64,000 nt of DNA from JANXUC01 sp964619065 (GTDB lineage: Bacteria; Acidobacteriota; Terriglobia; Terriglobales; Acidobacteriaceae), in the NCBI GenBank assembly GCA_964619065.1, contig CAZUCC010000003.1:1-64000 (forward strand), in the 5' to 3' direction. Position numbers and translations under genes: made by a program. Each line of letters begins with the position of its first letter. The stretch's first letter is position 1. The notes under the pieces were generated by a model that made no database searches, was not told the origin of the DNA, and saw nothing but the letters and a program-made list of their open reading frames with translations. Of this stretch, positions 7,153-15,436 are shown one piece after another.

Positions 7153-9423
7153 CTACTTCAGATTTACCGATCCTTGGAGCGGTAGATTGCGAGAAGAGGC
7201 TCCGACAAAGAACGTGTAGTCGCCGGGGACAAGCTGCCAGGCATTTTTCGCTTCGTCGAAGATTGAGAGATAGAGCGGATCGATTCTTACCGTCACTTCT
7301 TTACTCTCTCCGGCTGCAAGTTTGACCTTGCTCCAGCCAACCAGACGCTTGGGTGGTTCTCCGGCACTGGCTGGGAGAGCGGCGTAAACTTCCGCGATTT
7401 CCGAGCCAGAACGGGGGCCTGTGTTGGTTACGGTGAAGACCGCCATAACACCGCGTACTATGTTCGTCCCCCCAGACGTTATTGTGGATACTGCCTTGAG
7501 ATTCGAATAAGCGTAGGTGGTATAGGAGAGGCCACAGCCGAATGGGAAGAGCGGCTGCTTCTGTTCGGCGTCGTACCACTTGTAGCCAACCTTGAGTCCT
7601 TCGTCGTAAGTGGTTTCGAATGCGGGTAAGCCAGCGGCGATAGTTTTCCACGCGTCCTGATCGCCGTCTTTTGTGGTGGAACGTGCGGGAGGATGGACGA
7701 TGGTGGCATGGGGCAGGTCTGCGTCACTCTTGGGGAAAGTGATGGGGAGTTTGGCGCTGGGATTGACATCTCCGAACATCAGATTCGCTAGGGCTTCGGC
7801 GCCACGGCTGCCGGCGTACCAAGCTTCGAAAATGCCAGCCACTTGGCCGGCCCACGGCATGGTGGCGGCGCTACCTGTTTCCAGAACAACAATAGTGTGC
7901 GGATTGGCGGCGGCGACTTGGGCAATGAGGTCGTCCTGATGTTCGGGCAGTGCGAGGGTGTCGAGGTCCATACCCTCGCTTTCCCATATATAGGCGAAGA
8001 CGATAGCGACATCGGCGGATTTGGCCAATGCGGCGGCAGAGGCAGGATCTGTGCCGGGGTCATATTGGACATTGGCGGACGGAGCCTTGGCTCGGATGGA
8101 CTTGAGCGGCGACGTCGGAAACCAGATATGCGCCTGCCAGGTGGTGCGGCCCTGCCCGGGCGGCAGGATGGCGTTGCCGCCCGGAGGATCGACTTGGGCA
8201 GAACCTCCTCCGGAGATCATTCCAACATCGGAATGAGCGCCGATGACGGCGATGGAGTGAAGCTTGGAGGCATCGAGCGGAAGCAGCGCGGACTCGTTCT
8301 TGAGCAGCACGATGCTCTGCTCGGCGATTCTCTGGGTGGTTTCGAGGCCTCCCATGACGTCGACGACGCTTTTCTGCGGCGGATCGTCGACAACGCCGGA
8401 AGCAAACATGGAGCGCAGAATACGGTGCACATGGTCATCGAGCTCGGCTTGCGCAACCTTGCCGGACTCGACCGCCTGCTTGAAGGCAGCGCCATAGAAA
8501 ATCTCACCGGGTTCCTCGTGATCGAGCCCGGCGGCGGAAGCTTTGACCACGGAATGGGCCCCCTGCCAGTCGGAGAGAACGAAACCGGGGAAATGCCAGT
8601 CTTTTTTCAGGACGTCGGTGAGAAGATATTTATTTTCGCAGGCATAATCGCCATTGACGCGGTTGTAAGAACACATGACGGCAGCGGCGTCCGAATCGCG
8701 GAGGGCGATCTCGAAGGCGAGGAGATCGGTTTCACGCATGGAACGCTTGTCAATGTGAACGTTAACAGCGTTGCGGCCGCTTTCCTGATCATTGAGGGCG
8801 TAGTGCTTGATGTCGCCGATAACGTGTTGCGCCTGCTCCCCCTTCATCAACTGGCCCACCATAGTTCCGGCCAGGATGGGATCTTCCCCCATGTATTCGA
8901 AATTGCGGCCGTTGCGAAGCTCGCGGGCCAGGTTCACACCGCCGCCAAGGGACATGTTGTAGCCCTGGGCGCGCAGTTCGCGGCCGATGAGCGCGCCGTA
9001 GGCATAGGCGGCCTCAGGGTCCCAACTCGCGGCACCCGCAAGGTTCGCGGGTAGTGCGGTGGAATAGCGGCCATTCTCACCGCTGGCGCGCACGCCATAA
9101 GCGGCATCCGACATTTGGATGTCGGGAATGCCCAGGCGCGGAACGCCAACAACGTAGCCTGCGCCCCCGTTCGAACGAACGGAGAGCGGGCTCATGGGAC
9201 CAAGGCCCTTCATGCCAGTGCCGTGGAGGAGGGAGATTTTCTCGTCGAGCGTCATCTGCTTGAGGACGAGGTCCGCGCGGTCATCGGGGGAGAGGGCGGG
9301 ATTCATCCAGGGATGGGCCGGAGGTTTTGGTGAAGACTGGGCCGAAGAGAATTGCGTTGCGACGAGGAGGACAAGTGAAAACGTTGCCAAACGGATTTGG
9401 ACGGCGCGGGCGTTCAAGGTCAT
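7153..9423 (-). CDS. Secreted beta-glucosidase, glycoside hydrolase family 3
   Basis: GH3 enzymes remove terminal beta-linked glucose or related sugars by a retaining mechanism. The 756-residue protein has a signal peptide (about 1-28), the N-terminal barrel with IKHYALND (about 205-212) and the nucleophile Asp in FVLSDWQGAH (Asp285). The C-terminal alpha/beta sandwich and the fibronectin III-like domain (about 660-745, including RLVGWSKVKLAAGESKEV) follow. Domain order and length match BglX-like periplasmic enzymes. It belongs with the other secreted hydrolases in the window as part of a plant-polysaccharide lifestyle. Exact sugar specificity cannot be read. Confidence 0.93.
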   Translation of the reverse strand: MTLNARAVQIRLATFSLVLLVATQFSSAQSSPKPPAHPWMNPALSPDDRADLVLKQMTLDEKISLLHGTGMKGLGPMSPLSVRSNGGAGYVVGVPRLGIPDIQMSDAAYGVRASGENGRYSTALPANLAGAASWDPEAAYAYGALIGRELRAQGYNMSLGGGVNLARELRNGRNFEYMGEDPILAGTMVGQLMKGEQAQHVIGDIKHYALNDQESGRNAVNVHIDKRSMRETDLLAFEIALRDSDAAAVMCSYNRVNGDYACENKYLLTDVLKKDWHFPGFVLSDWQGAHSVVKASAAGLDHEEPGEIFYGAAFKQAVESGKVAQAELDDHVHRILRSMFASGVVDDPPQKSVVDVMGGLETTQRIAEQSIVLLKNESALLPLDASKLHSIAVIGAHSDVGMISGGGSAQVDPPGGNAILPPGQGRTTWQAHIWFPTSPLKSIRAKAPSANVQYDPGTDPASAAALAKSADVAIVFAYIWESEGMDLDTLALPEHQDDLIAQVAAANPHTIVVLETGSAATMPWAGQVAGIFEAWYAGSRGAEALANLMFGDVNPSAKLPITFPKSDADLPHATIVHPPARSTTKDGDQDAWKTIAAGLPAFETTYDEGLKVGYKWYDAEQKQPLFPFGCGLSYTTYAYSNLKAVSTITSGGTNIVRGVMAVFTVTNTGPRSGSEIAEVYAALPASAGEPPKRLVGWSKVKLAAGESKEVTVRIDPLYLSIFDEAKNAWQLVPGDYTFFVGASSRNLPLQGSVNLK

Positions 9424-9535
9424 GGTTGTTGATTGTTTCTTCTTTATTCGGTGATTTGGTTAGCGAGGATAATCATATCTGCTTTTGCGGGAAGGCGAAA
9501 TGCGAGAGGTCCTACTAAATTTCTGTGCAGGAACT

Positions 9536-9571
9536 CCCCGCCCTGTCGCAGAAGACGCGACAAGGACGGGG
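9536..9571. other. Large GC-rich hairpin
   Basis: CCCCGCCCTGTCGC (9536-9549) pairs with GCGACAAGGACGGGG (9557-9571), with one mismatch and one bulge. It lies between the end of the gene at 9600 and the start of the GH3 gene, both on the reverse strand. There is no T-run on either side, so it is not a clear terminator; it may be a diverged member of the window's palindromic repeats. Confidence 0.4.
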
Positions 9572-9599
9572 GCACCCGGCGAGTCCAATAGTTATTGCC

Positions 9600-10346
9600 C
9601 TATTTAGGTACGTAGCTCAGGTCTGCGCGATAGACTGACAGTTCGCTGACGATTTTGTGGCAGCTCTTGCGGAGTTGATCCAGTGCTTGCGGTCCACTAT
9701 CACCGTAAGCCTCTTTCAGGACGTCCTCGAGTTTCTTATCGAGGGGTTCCATGTCACCCCACGTGGCCCGATCCGAGATCAACACAAACGTGGGTACCTC
9801 GCCCCCATTCACCAGTTGATACCAGCGGGAAGGCTTGGCCGGGTAATTGGTTTTACGGATAGCATCGTTGATTTTCTTGATGGCATCGGTAAAGTCGTTG
9901 AGGTGCTCGGGGATTACCGAATAATAGGAGGAAGTCCGCATCTTGGCGGGCGGAAACGTGGGTTTGGTCAGGCTGAGGTCTTCGCGCAAAACGTAGTAGG
10001 AAGTTCCTCCAGCGGTGGCGTAGGGATTGAGATTCTTTTCCACGTCGGGGAGATCGAGTTTGTTAAAGGCTTCGCGGGCGTCGAGCTCTTTCCAGTTGTG
10101 GCCCGGGGAGGCCATGATGTAAGCGCCGGAGCGATCGCCAGTCCGAACTTCCCAGACGTAAATGGACCACGTGTCCTTTTGCGCGGCATGGAAAGCGGAG
10201 TGGCGTTTGCGGCCTTCCTCAAACTGGGACTGCATGCCCGGTTTGGGCGTGGCAACGTTGACTTCGGATACGACTTGCGGTCCGGTTTGTGCATACGACG
10301 AGGCACACCACAGGATTAACGCACACAGAACGGGATATTTTTTCAT
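9600..10346 (-). CDS. Secreted protein of unknown function
   Basis: The 248-residue protein has a signal peptide (MKKYPVLCALILWCASSYAQ). The mature part begins VVSEVNVATPKPGMQSQFEE and includes WSIYVWEVRTGDRSGAYIMA and, later, TSSYYSVIPEHLNDFTDAIK. These look like two related alpha/beta halves, as in dimeric alpha-beta barrel (NIPSNAP-like) proteins; this is a guess from pattern. The ATG at 10346 was chosen over longer forms because it has GGGAAG upstream and exposes the signal peptide. No partner genes suggest a function. Confidence 0.7.
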   Translation of the reverse strand: MKKYPVLCALILWCASSYAQTGPQVVSEVNVATPKPGMQSQFEEGRKRHSAFHAAQKDTWSIYVWEVRTGDRSGAYIMASPGHNWKELDAREAFNKLDLPDVEKNLNPYATAGGTSYYVLREDLSLTKPTFPPAKMRTSSYYSVIPEHLNDFTDAIKKINDAIRKTNYPAKPSRWYQLVNGGEVPTFVLISDRATWGDMEPLDKKLEDVLKEAYGDSGPQALDQLRKSCHKIVSELSVYRADLSYVPK

Positions 10347-10529
10347 TGGAGTCTTCCCTTTCTTACGGCGGATTTTTAGTTTTGATTTTTTTGGGCCTAG
10401 ACTTTTGAAAACGGGCAATTGTACACCAGACAAGGCTGGGTTGTTATTTGTGGTGAAGGGGCCGCGCGGAGTGTGGCGCTGGTAGACTAGATTGCGATCA
10501 TTTTTTCTGGCGTTAGGGCAGAATCAAGC

Positions 10530-11729
10530 ATGGACCAGGAAACATCCCAACCGCTTATCCCTTGCATCTACTGCAATCACTCCAATCCTGCGAGCCATCG
10601 CTTTTGCGGGATGTGCAGCAAGGCGTTGCCCGATCTGGTGAAGAAATCGGCGAAGCCAATCGAGGGCGTCAGCGGCGCACCGATACCCGGGAGTGGGGTC
10701 GGATTGGCAGGCCGAGCCCCGGATCGTCGAGCATTCGATCAAGAGGTGGTTCCGTCGTTGACGACAAAGGATTCTGATTCCGCTCGGACGGGAACCGCCG
10801 CTCCGCCACAAACGCCTCCGCCACAGATACCTCATAGTTCCGGACCGATCAGAGTTGACGTACGACAGCCCGAAGCACGGCGGGTTCCTGCGGTGGACGA
10901 TAATCCGAATCGCGACCTGAGTTACCTGTTGCAAGACGATCATGTGCCTGCTCGAACCAGTCGGGCGCCGTTTGTCATCGGCGCGTTGTTGCTGGCCGCC
11001 GTTGCAGCATTTTTTGCGCTGCGCGGTGGGAGTAAACCGACGCCTGCACCAACGGATTCGGTGGCAGGGGACATGGCTTCAACGCCGTTGACGGATGAAC
11101 CTCCTGTAAAAGCGGCGACACACAGTAAGCCAGCAGACGCGCAACCGTCCGCGAGTCCAGTGATGGAGCCCGGGAAGATGGAACCCGGAAAGATCGAGCC
11201 CAAGCAGCCCGAGCAGGCGGAGCCTCAGCCGCAATCCGAAGCGGCAAAACCGTCGGAAAAAGCGGCGGCTGCGACGGGAGAATCCACAAGCGCTCCGGTG
11301 GCAGGCGAAATTAGTCAGCCCTCCGTTGCCGCCGAGGCGCCAGCTCCAAAGCTTACGCCGAAGGCCGTTCCGAAAATCGCACCTACCCGTGCGTCGGCAA
11401 AAAAACCATCCCCTGGGCGGCAGCAAGCAGCAGAAGCAGAGGATTCCGGACCAGTAGTCAGTTCAGTGGCTGCGGCTTCCTCCGACTGTGAAAAGCAGCT
11501 TCCTTCCCTGCGCCGCGCCGCTGGAAAAGGAGACGCGAAAGCGCGGGCGGACCTGGGTTTGATTTACTATGCCGGGCGCTGCGTGCCACGCGACTTGCCG
11601 ACCGCGTATCGATGGTATGCGCTGGCTTTGCGGTCCGCGCCGGATAGCCCGCAGGTCTCGGCGCAGCTCGAGGCCATCTGGAAACAGATGAGTCCGGCGG
11701 AACGGCAGTTGGCGCTGAAACCGCAGTAA
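10530..11729 (+). CDS. Zinc-ribbon, single-TM, Sel1-repeat protein
   Basis: The 399-residue protein combines three parts. A short N-terminal zinc ribbon (CIYCNHSNPASHRFCGMC, about residues 12-29) is followed by a linker and one membrane helix (FVIGALLLAAVAAFFAL, about 149-165). A long Pro/Ala/Lys/Glu-rich spacer (about 170-310) leads to a C-terminal Sel1-like pair (AAGKGDAKARADLGLIYYAG, about 330-350, then RDLPTAYRWYALALRSA). The layout suggests a cytoplasmic zinc ribbon and a periplasmic protein-binding tail across the inner membrane. Family function is unknown. It ends 21 bp from the convergent GH13 gene. Confidence 0.75.
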   Translation: MDQETSQPLIPCIYCNHSNPASHRFCGMCSKALPDLVKKSAKPIEGVSGAPIPGSGVGLAGRAPDRRAFDQEVVPSLTTKDSDSARTGTAAPPQTPPPQIPHSSGPIRVDVRQPEARRVPAVDDNPNRDLSYLLQDDHVPARTSRAPFVIGALLLAAVAAFFALRGGSKPTPAPTDSVAGDMASTPLTDEPPVKAATHSKPADAQPSASPVMEPGKMEPGKIEPKQPEQAEPQPQSEAAKPSEKAAAATGESTSAPVAGEISQPSVAAEAPAPKLTPKAVPKIAPTRASAKKPSPGRQQAAEAEDSGPVVSSVAAASSDCEKQLPSLRRAAGKGDAKARADLGLIYYAGRCVPRDLPTAYRWYALALRSAPDSPQVSAQLEAIWKQMSPAERQLALKPQ

Positions 11730-11750
11730 GTGGTGGCGGCGTTCAGCCTG

Positions 11751-13841
11751 CTAGGCCAGGGTGTAGACCTTGGCTTCCCAGGAGAAGATGGGTTCACGAC
11801 CGACCTGTTCGGGCTGGACGTTGCGTTGCTGGGTTACTTCGCGCCAATGCCGACCGGGCGGAGTGAGCGGCCAATTGGGAACGACATATTCCGCATTTGG
11901 ATCGGTGAGACCGTTGGGAGTTGCAAAGTCAGAGAAGTTGGCTACGACGATCACGGGGTCCTGTCCTTGCGTTCCGCGTCTCCAAACGATCACACGCTTG
12001 TTATCGTTGAAATCCACGTGAATGAAATCCGTGTCGTTCACTCCGAGCGCGGGATGACTTGTGCGGAAGTGCACCACGCGAGATACGTATTCAAAGATCG
12101 CGTGACGGATGGGGTCTTGCAAACGGGAGAAGTCCACGGGATCAACTTCCTTGCCGCCAGGGTCGGTTACATTTCCGCTCGAATCGAACAGATCATTCTG
12201 ATCGGCAAACTCTTCTCCAGCGAGAAACATCGGTATGCCATTGGCCGTTAGCAAACACACAAAAGCGAGCTGAACACGTTTCTGCAGATCTAAGCCGTTG
12301 AGTCCCGACTTTTGCAGCATAGTGAAGAGGCGTTCTTTGCGAAACCCTTCGACATCATGAGAGGTCACGTAATTCACGGCTTGCGCGAGGTCGGTAAAAC
12401 CGAGATTGCGACAGTCGATGGCGTTGCGGACGGTAAATTCGAAATTCTCTCCGTCGTTATTCTGGCCGAGAATCGCGGCACGAATGCGCGCGCGAAATCC
12501 GTCATTCCAGAGAGCGTCGAGACGTCCCTGCGTGAGAAGAGCGAGTGGACGCGACAACTCCTCTCCTACGACGAGGAAGCGCTCGTCCGCACCGGCCGTG
12601 CCGAGGCCTGCGGCCTGCCAGCGCTCGTTCCAGAGACTGCGGGCACGATCTTTGTATCCGCCTACGAAGTCCCAGTTCGCAACATTCTCCACGCTATCCA
12701 TGCGGATGCCATCCACGCGAAAATCGCGCATCCAGCGCGTGACGTAGGTGTACATCAGAGCGCGAGCCGGCGCGTCGCTGGTTGTATTGCCGGAAATGGG
12801 ATCGTAAAAAGACTGCGAAGTCGGGCGGGTGTAGCGAAAGACGGTGCTGCCGAAACCATCACGAAGAGTCTGACTGCCATCGCCACGGCGAGAAGTCAGC
12901 GCGTCAGGATCAGTGGGACTCTGGGAAGGGTCGGCGATATAGAAATCATCAAAATCAATCCATTGGTACGCCTCATTGCGGCCAAAAGCCATCACAACAT
13001 CGACAAAGAAACGTATACCGTGACGATGGCAGGACTGCACTAAAGCGGCCAGATCCGCATTGGATGTGGAAGCTTCTTGACCGCCGGGGAAGCCTAGTTC
13101 CCAATCCGGGGCAAGAAAGTGCGAAGTGTCATATCCCCAGCTGCGCTTGAAGAAGCTGTCTGCCGGAGGCAGAAGTTCGAGCGCATTCACGCCGAGCTCC
13201 GTCAGATAAGAGCGCCCTGGCTCCACGACCCCAAGGCCTTCAAAGTTGACGCCCCCTACCGCTTCGTCCACCAGCGCGCGAACATCTTGAAACGTCCCCA
13301 CGCCACGCTCGCTCATGCCTGAGCCTTGGGCGCGTGTCCAGGCAGAAGGGAGCTCGTAGATGACGAGCTGATTGTTCGCAGGAAGAGTGTCGGGGGCGGG
13401 GTCGTTGGGGAAGGATGCGGATTCTCCGTCTGGATCGACAGCGGAAAGCCGTCCATTCTGCAGGCGGATTACGGAAGCTGGCTGGCGATCAGTATCGTTG
13501 TTGAAGCCGGCAGGGAGAGAAGGCGAAAGCAATCGCCAATCTACTGTGGTCGCGAACGGATCCGTACACAAAATAGCAGCAGCGGGATCGTTCGGATTTG
13601 TATTCTCTATCTGAAACCAATAGTGGTAGACGCCGTCCAGGAGTCCACTCGCGGCAGCGGAAATCGCCCATAGGCCAGGTGTGGCCGAGCTCGCGAGTGG
13701 AATATCCTGGCGATTGACGAGGGTGTTGGGATTGCCTGCCGTAAAAGTACCGATGACCAAGACGGGCGCGTTACCGCCGGGGTGAGGGCGCCAAAACGTG
13801 AAGTGCGTTTGACGGCGGAAAAGGAGATCGGAAGGTACCAT
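11751..13841 (-). CDS. Glycoside hydrolase family 13 (alpha-amylase superfamily) enzyme
   Basis: The 696-residue protein has an N-terminal beta-sandwich (about 10-100, HFTFWRPHPGGNAPVLVIGT) like CBM48, as in branching and debranching enzymes, then a GH13 barrel. Conserved regions seen: region I VDVVMAF (about 280-286), region II RVDGIRMDS with nucleophile Asp382, region III LVVGEELS with acid/base Glu427, region IV VTSHDVE (His495, Asp496). Region I lacks the usual His of DVVxNH (here AFGRN), which is odd. No signal peptide is visible, so an intracellular maltodextrin, glycogen or trehalose role is possible. GGGGGTG precedes the ATG. Confidence 0.87.
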   Translation of the reverse strand: MVPSDLLFRRQTHFTFWRPHPGGNAPVLVIGTFTAGNPNTLVNRQDIPLASSATPGLWAISAAASGLLDGVYHYWFQIENTNPNDPAAAILCTDPFATTVDWRLLSPSLPAGFNNDTDRQPASVIRLQNGRLSAVDPDGESASFPNDPAPDTLPANNQLVIYELPSAWTRAQGSGMSERGVGTFQDVRALVDEAVGGVNFEGLGVVEPGRSYLTELGVNALELLPPADSFFKRSWGYDTSHFLAPDWELGFPGGQEASTSNADLAALVQSCHRHGIRFFVDVVMAFGRNEAYQWIDFDDFYIADPSQSPTDPDALTSRRGDGSQTLRDGFGSTVFRYTRPTSQSFYDPISGNTTSDAPARALMYTYVTRWMRDFRVDGIRMDSVENVANWDFVGGYKDRARSLWNERWQAAGLGTAGADERFLVVGEELSRPLALLTQGRLDALWNDGFRARIRAAILGQNNDGENFEFTVRNAIDCRNLGFTDLAQAVNYVTSHDVEGFRKERLFTMLQKSGLNGLDLQKRVQLAFVCLLTANGIPMFLAGEEFADQNDLFDSSGNVTDPGGKEVDPVDFSRLQDPIRHAIFEYVSRVVHFRTSHPALGVNDTDFIHVDFNDNKRVIVWRRGTQGQDPVIVVANFSDFATPNGLTDPNAEYVVPNWPLTPPGRHWREVTQQRNVQPEQVGREPIFSWEAKVYTLA

Positions 13842-13910
13842 TGTTCACCCCCTGGAACCTTACCGGAACACGGTAGCGAAGAGGACTGGGAGAATCAAAT
13901 GAAATTTGTG

Positions 13911-15209
13911 TTAACGCTTATCGGCCGATTCAACTGCAATGTGAGGAAGCCTTTCCTCGGCGGCGAGCAGAACGCACAACGCCACGCCCTCCGCGGCTTG
14001 AGCAACTTCGGGCAATTCCGGAAACGTGGGAGCAATCCGAATCGTGCGGTCGTCGGGATCTTTGCCGTGGGGATGCGTGGCACCCGCCGGCGTAAGCTGA
14101 ACACCTGCTTCTTTGGCGAGTGCAACGACGCGCTGGGCGCAGCCTTTGGGAACTTCGAGGCAAATGAAGTAGCCGCCTTTAGGCTCGGTCCAGGATACGT
14201 GGGGGATATGGGCAAGCTTTTCGCTGAAGATGTCGAGCACCTTCCGGAATTTGGGCGCAATCAGGGCTCTGTGCTTGTCCATCAGCTGCAGAATTCCTGC
14301 CTCGTTCTTTAGAAAACGAACATGACGCAGCTGGTTGATCTTGTCCGGACCAATGGTCCGCGGCGCGAGTCTCGCGAGCAGCCACTTTACGTTGTCTCTT
14401 GAAGCAGCAAACATAGACAGTCCAGCTCCGGCCAGCGTGACCTTGGAGGTGGACGCGAATACAAACGGACGATTCGGATGTCCGTGGCACACGCATAGTT
14501 CGAGGACATTGGCGATCTCAATGCGTTCGCTGGTCAGGTGATGCACGCCGTAGGCGTTATCCCAGAAGAGCCGGAAATCTGGGGCCGCGGTCTTCATCGC
14601 AGCAAGGCGCTCGACCACGGCATCCGAATAGACTGTACCAGTGGGATTACTGTATTTTGGAACACACCACATGCCCTTGATAGAGGAGTTCTGCGCAACC
14701 AATCGCTCGACCTCACCCATGTCCGGGCCATCTTCGTTGAGTGCGACCGGAATCATACGAATTCCGTAGTCGTTGCAGATGGTGAAGTGCCGGTCATAGC
14801 CTGGGACAGGACACAAGAACGCAATCTCTCCCTGCTTAGACCAGGGCACGACGCTGTCACATGTTCCTTTGAGGAATGCATAGACCACGGTGTCGTGCAT
14901 TAGGGCAAGGCTAGAGTTGTTGGCAATGACCACCTGTTCCGCCGGGGCTCCTAACATACCGGAGAATAATCTGCGTGCTTCGGCAAGGCCTTGAGGTCCA
15001 CCGTAGTTGCGGCAATCGGTCGCGCCCTCGGCAACATAATCCGCCGTGCCAGGGAGCGACAGCATGGCAACGCTCAGATCGAGCTGGGCTGGAGACGGCT
15101 TGCCTCGCGTTAGATCGAGCTTGAGGCCTTTCGCTTTGAAAGCGTCGTAGCTTTCCTGGAGTTGCTGGCCGGTGATGTCTCGTGTGCTGAGCTGAGTGAA
15201 GTTTGTCAT
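13911..15209 (-). CDS. PLP aminotransferase, class I/II (Pfam PF12897-type aspartate aminotransferase)
   Basis: A fold-type I PLP enzyme of 432 residues. It shows LDLTRGKPSPAQLDLS near the start, CVPKYSNPTGTVYSD (substrate-binding loop, about 190), FWDNAYGVHHL (cofactor Asp/Tyr) and the PLP lysine in FASTSKVTLAGAG (about 262). The overall pattern matches the subgroup annotated as aspartate aminotransferase, which moves amino groups between aspartate and 2-oxoglutarate; exact substrates are inferred. The GH13 gene follows on the same strand 69 bp downstream, but the functions do not obviously link. Confidence 0.85.
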   Translation of the reverse strand: MTNFTQLSTRDITGQQLQESYDAFKAKGLKLDLTRGKPSPAQLDLSVAMLSLPGTADYVAEGATDCRNYGGPQGLAEARRLFSGMLGAPAEQVVIANNSSLALMHDTVVYAFLKGTCDSVVPWSKQGEIAFLCPVPGYDRHFTICNDYGIRMIPVALNEDGPDMGEVERLVAQNSSIKGMWCVPKYSNPTGTVYSDAVVERLAAMKTAAPDFRLFWDNAYGVHHLTSERIEIANVLELCVCHGHPNRPFVFASTSKVTLAGAGLSMFAASRDNVKWLLARLAPRTIGPDKINQLRHVRFLKNEAGILQLMDKHRALIAPKFRKVLDIFSEKLAHIPHVSWTEPKGGYFICLEVPKGCAQRVVALAKEAGVQLTPAGATHPHGKDPDDRTIRIAPTFPELPEVAQAAEGVALCVLLAAEERLPHIAVESADKR

Positions 15210-15436
15210 TTTAAAGAACCAACATCCTTATTGTTCGGACCGTCTGGCGAGAAAGCAGTGGCTGCCCCGCGTGTCACTATTATGACGGATTTTCCCTGAT
15301 CAGGGCACAGTGAGAAATCTTGCAAGAGTCAAGCAAGTGAGAGAGTACGGGGATTCTTCGCTACGCTCAGAATAACAATTTTGAGACGTAACATTTTTTG
15401 AGAGGTAAATAGGATTCAAGGCGAAATGCCGCTTCC
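15210..15436. other. Intergenic region with a family C repeat
   Basis: Between two reverse-strand genes. Positions 15348-15379 read GGGGATTCTTCGCTACGCTC then AGAATAACAA, a variant of the dispersed repeat with consensus GTCATCCTGAGCGAAGCGAA (reverse orientation) also found at 21505, 21652 and 45172. Nothing else recognised. Confidence 0.45.

Noticed and set aside
7843..9054. Plus-strand open frame of 403 codons
   Set aside because: Antisense to the GH3 gene; no ribosome-binding site or domain.
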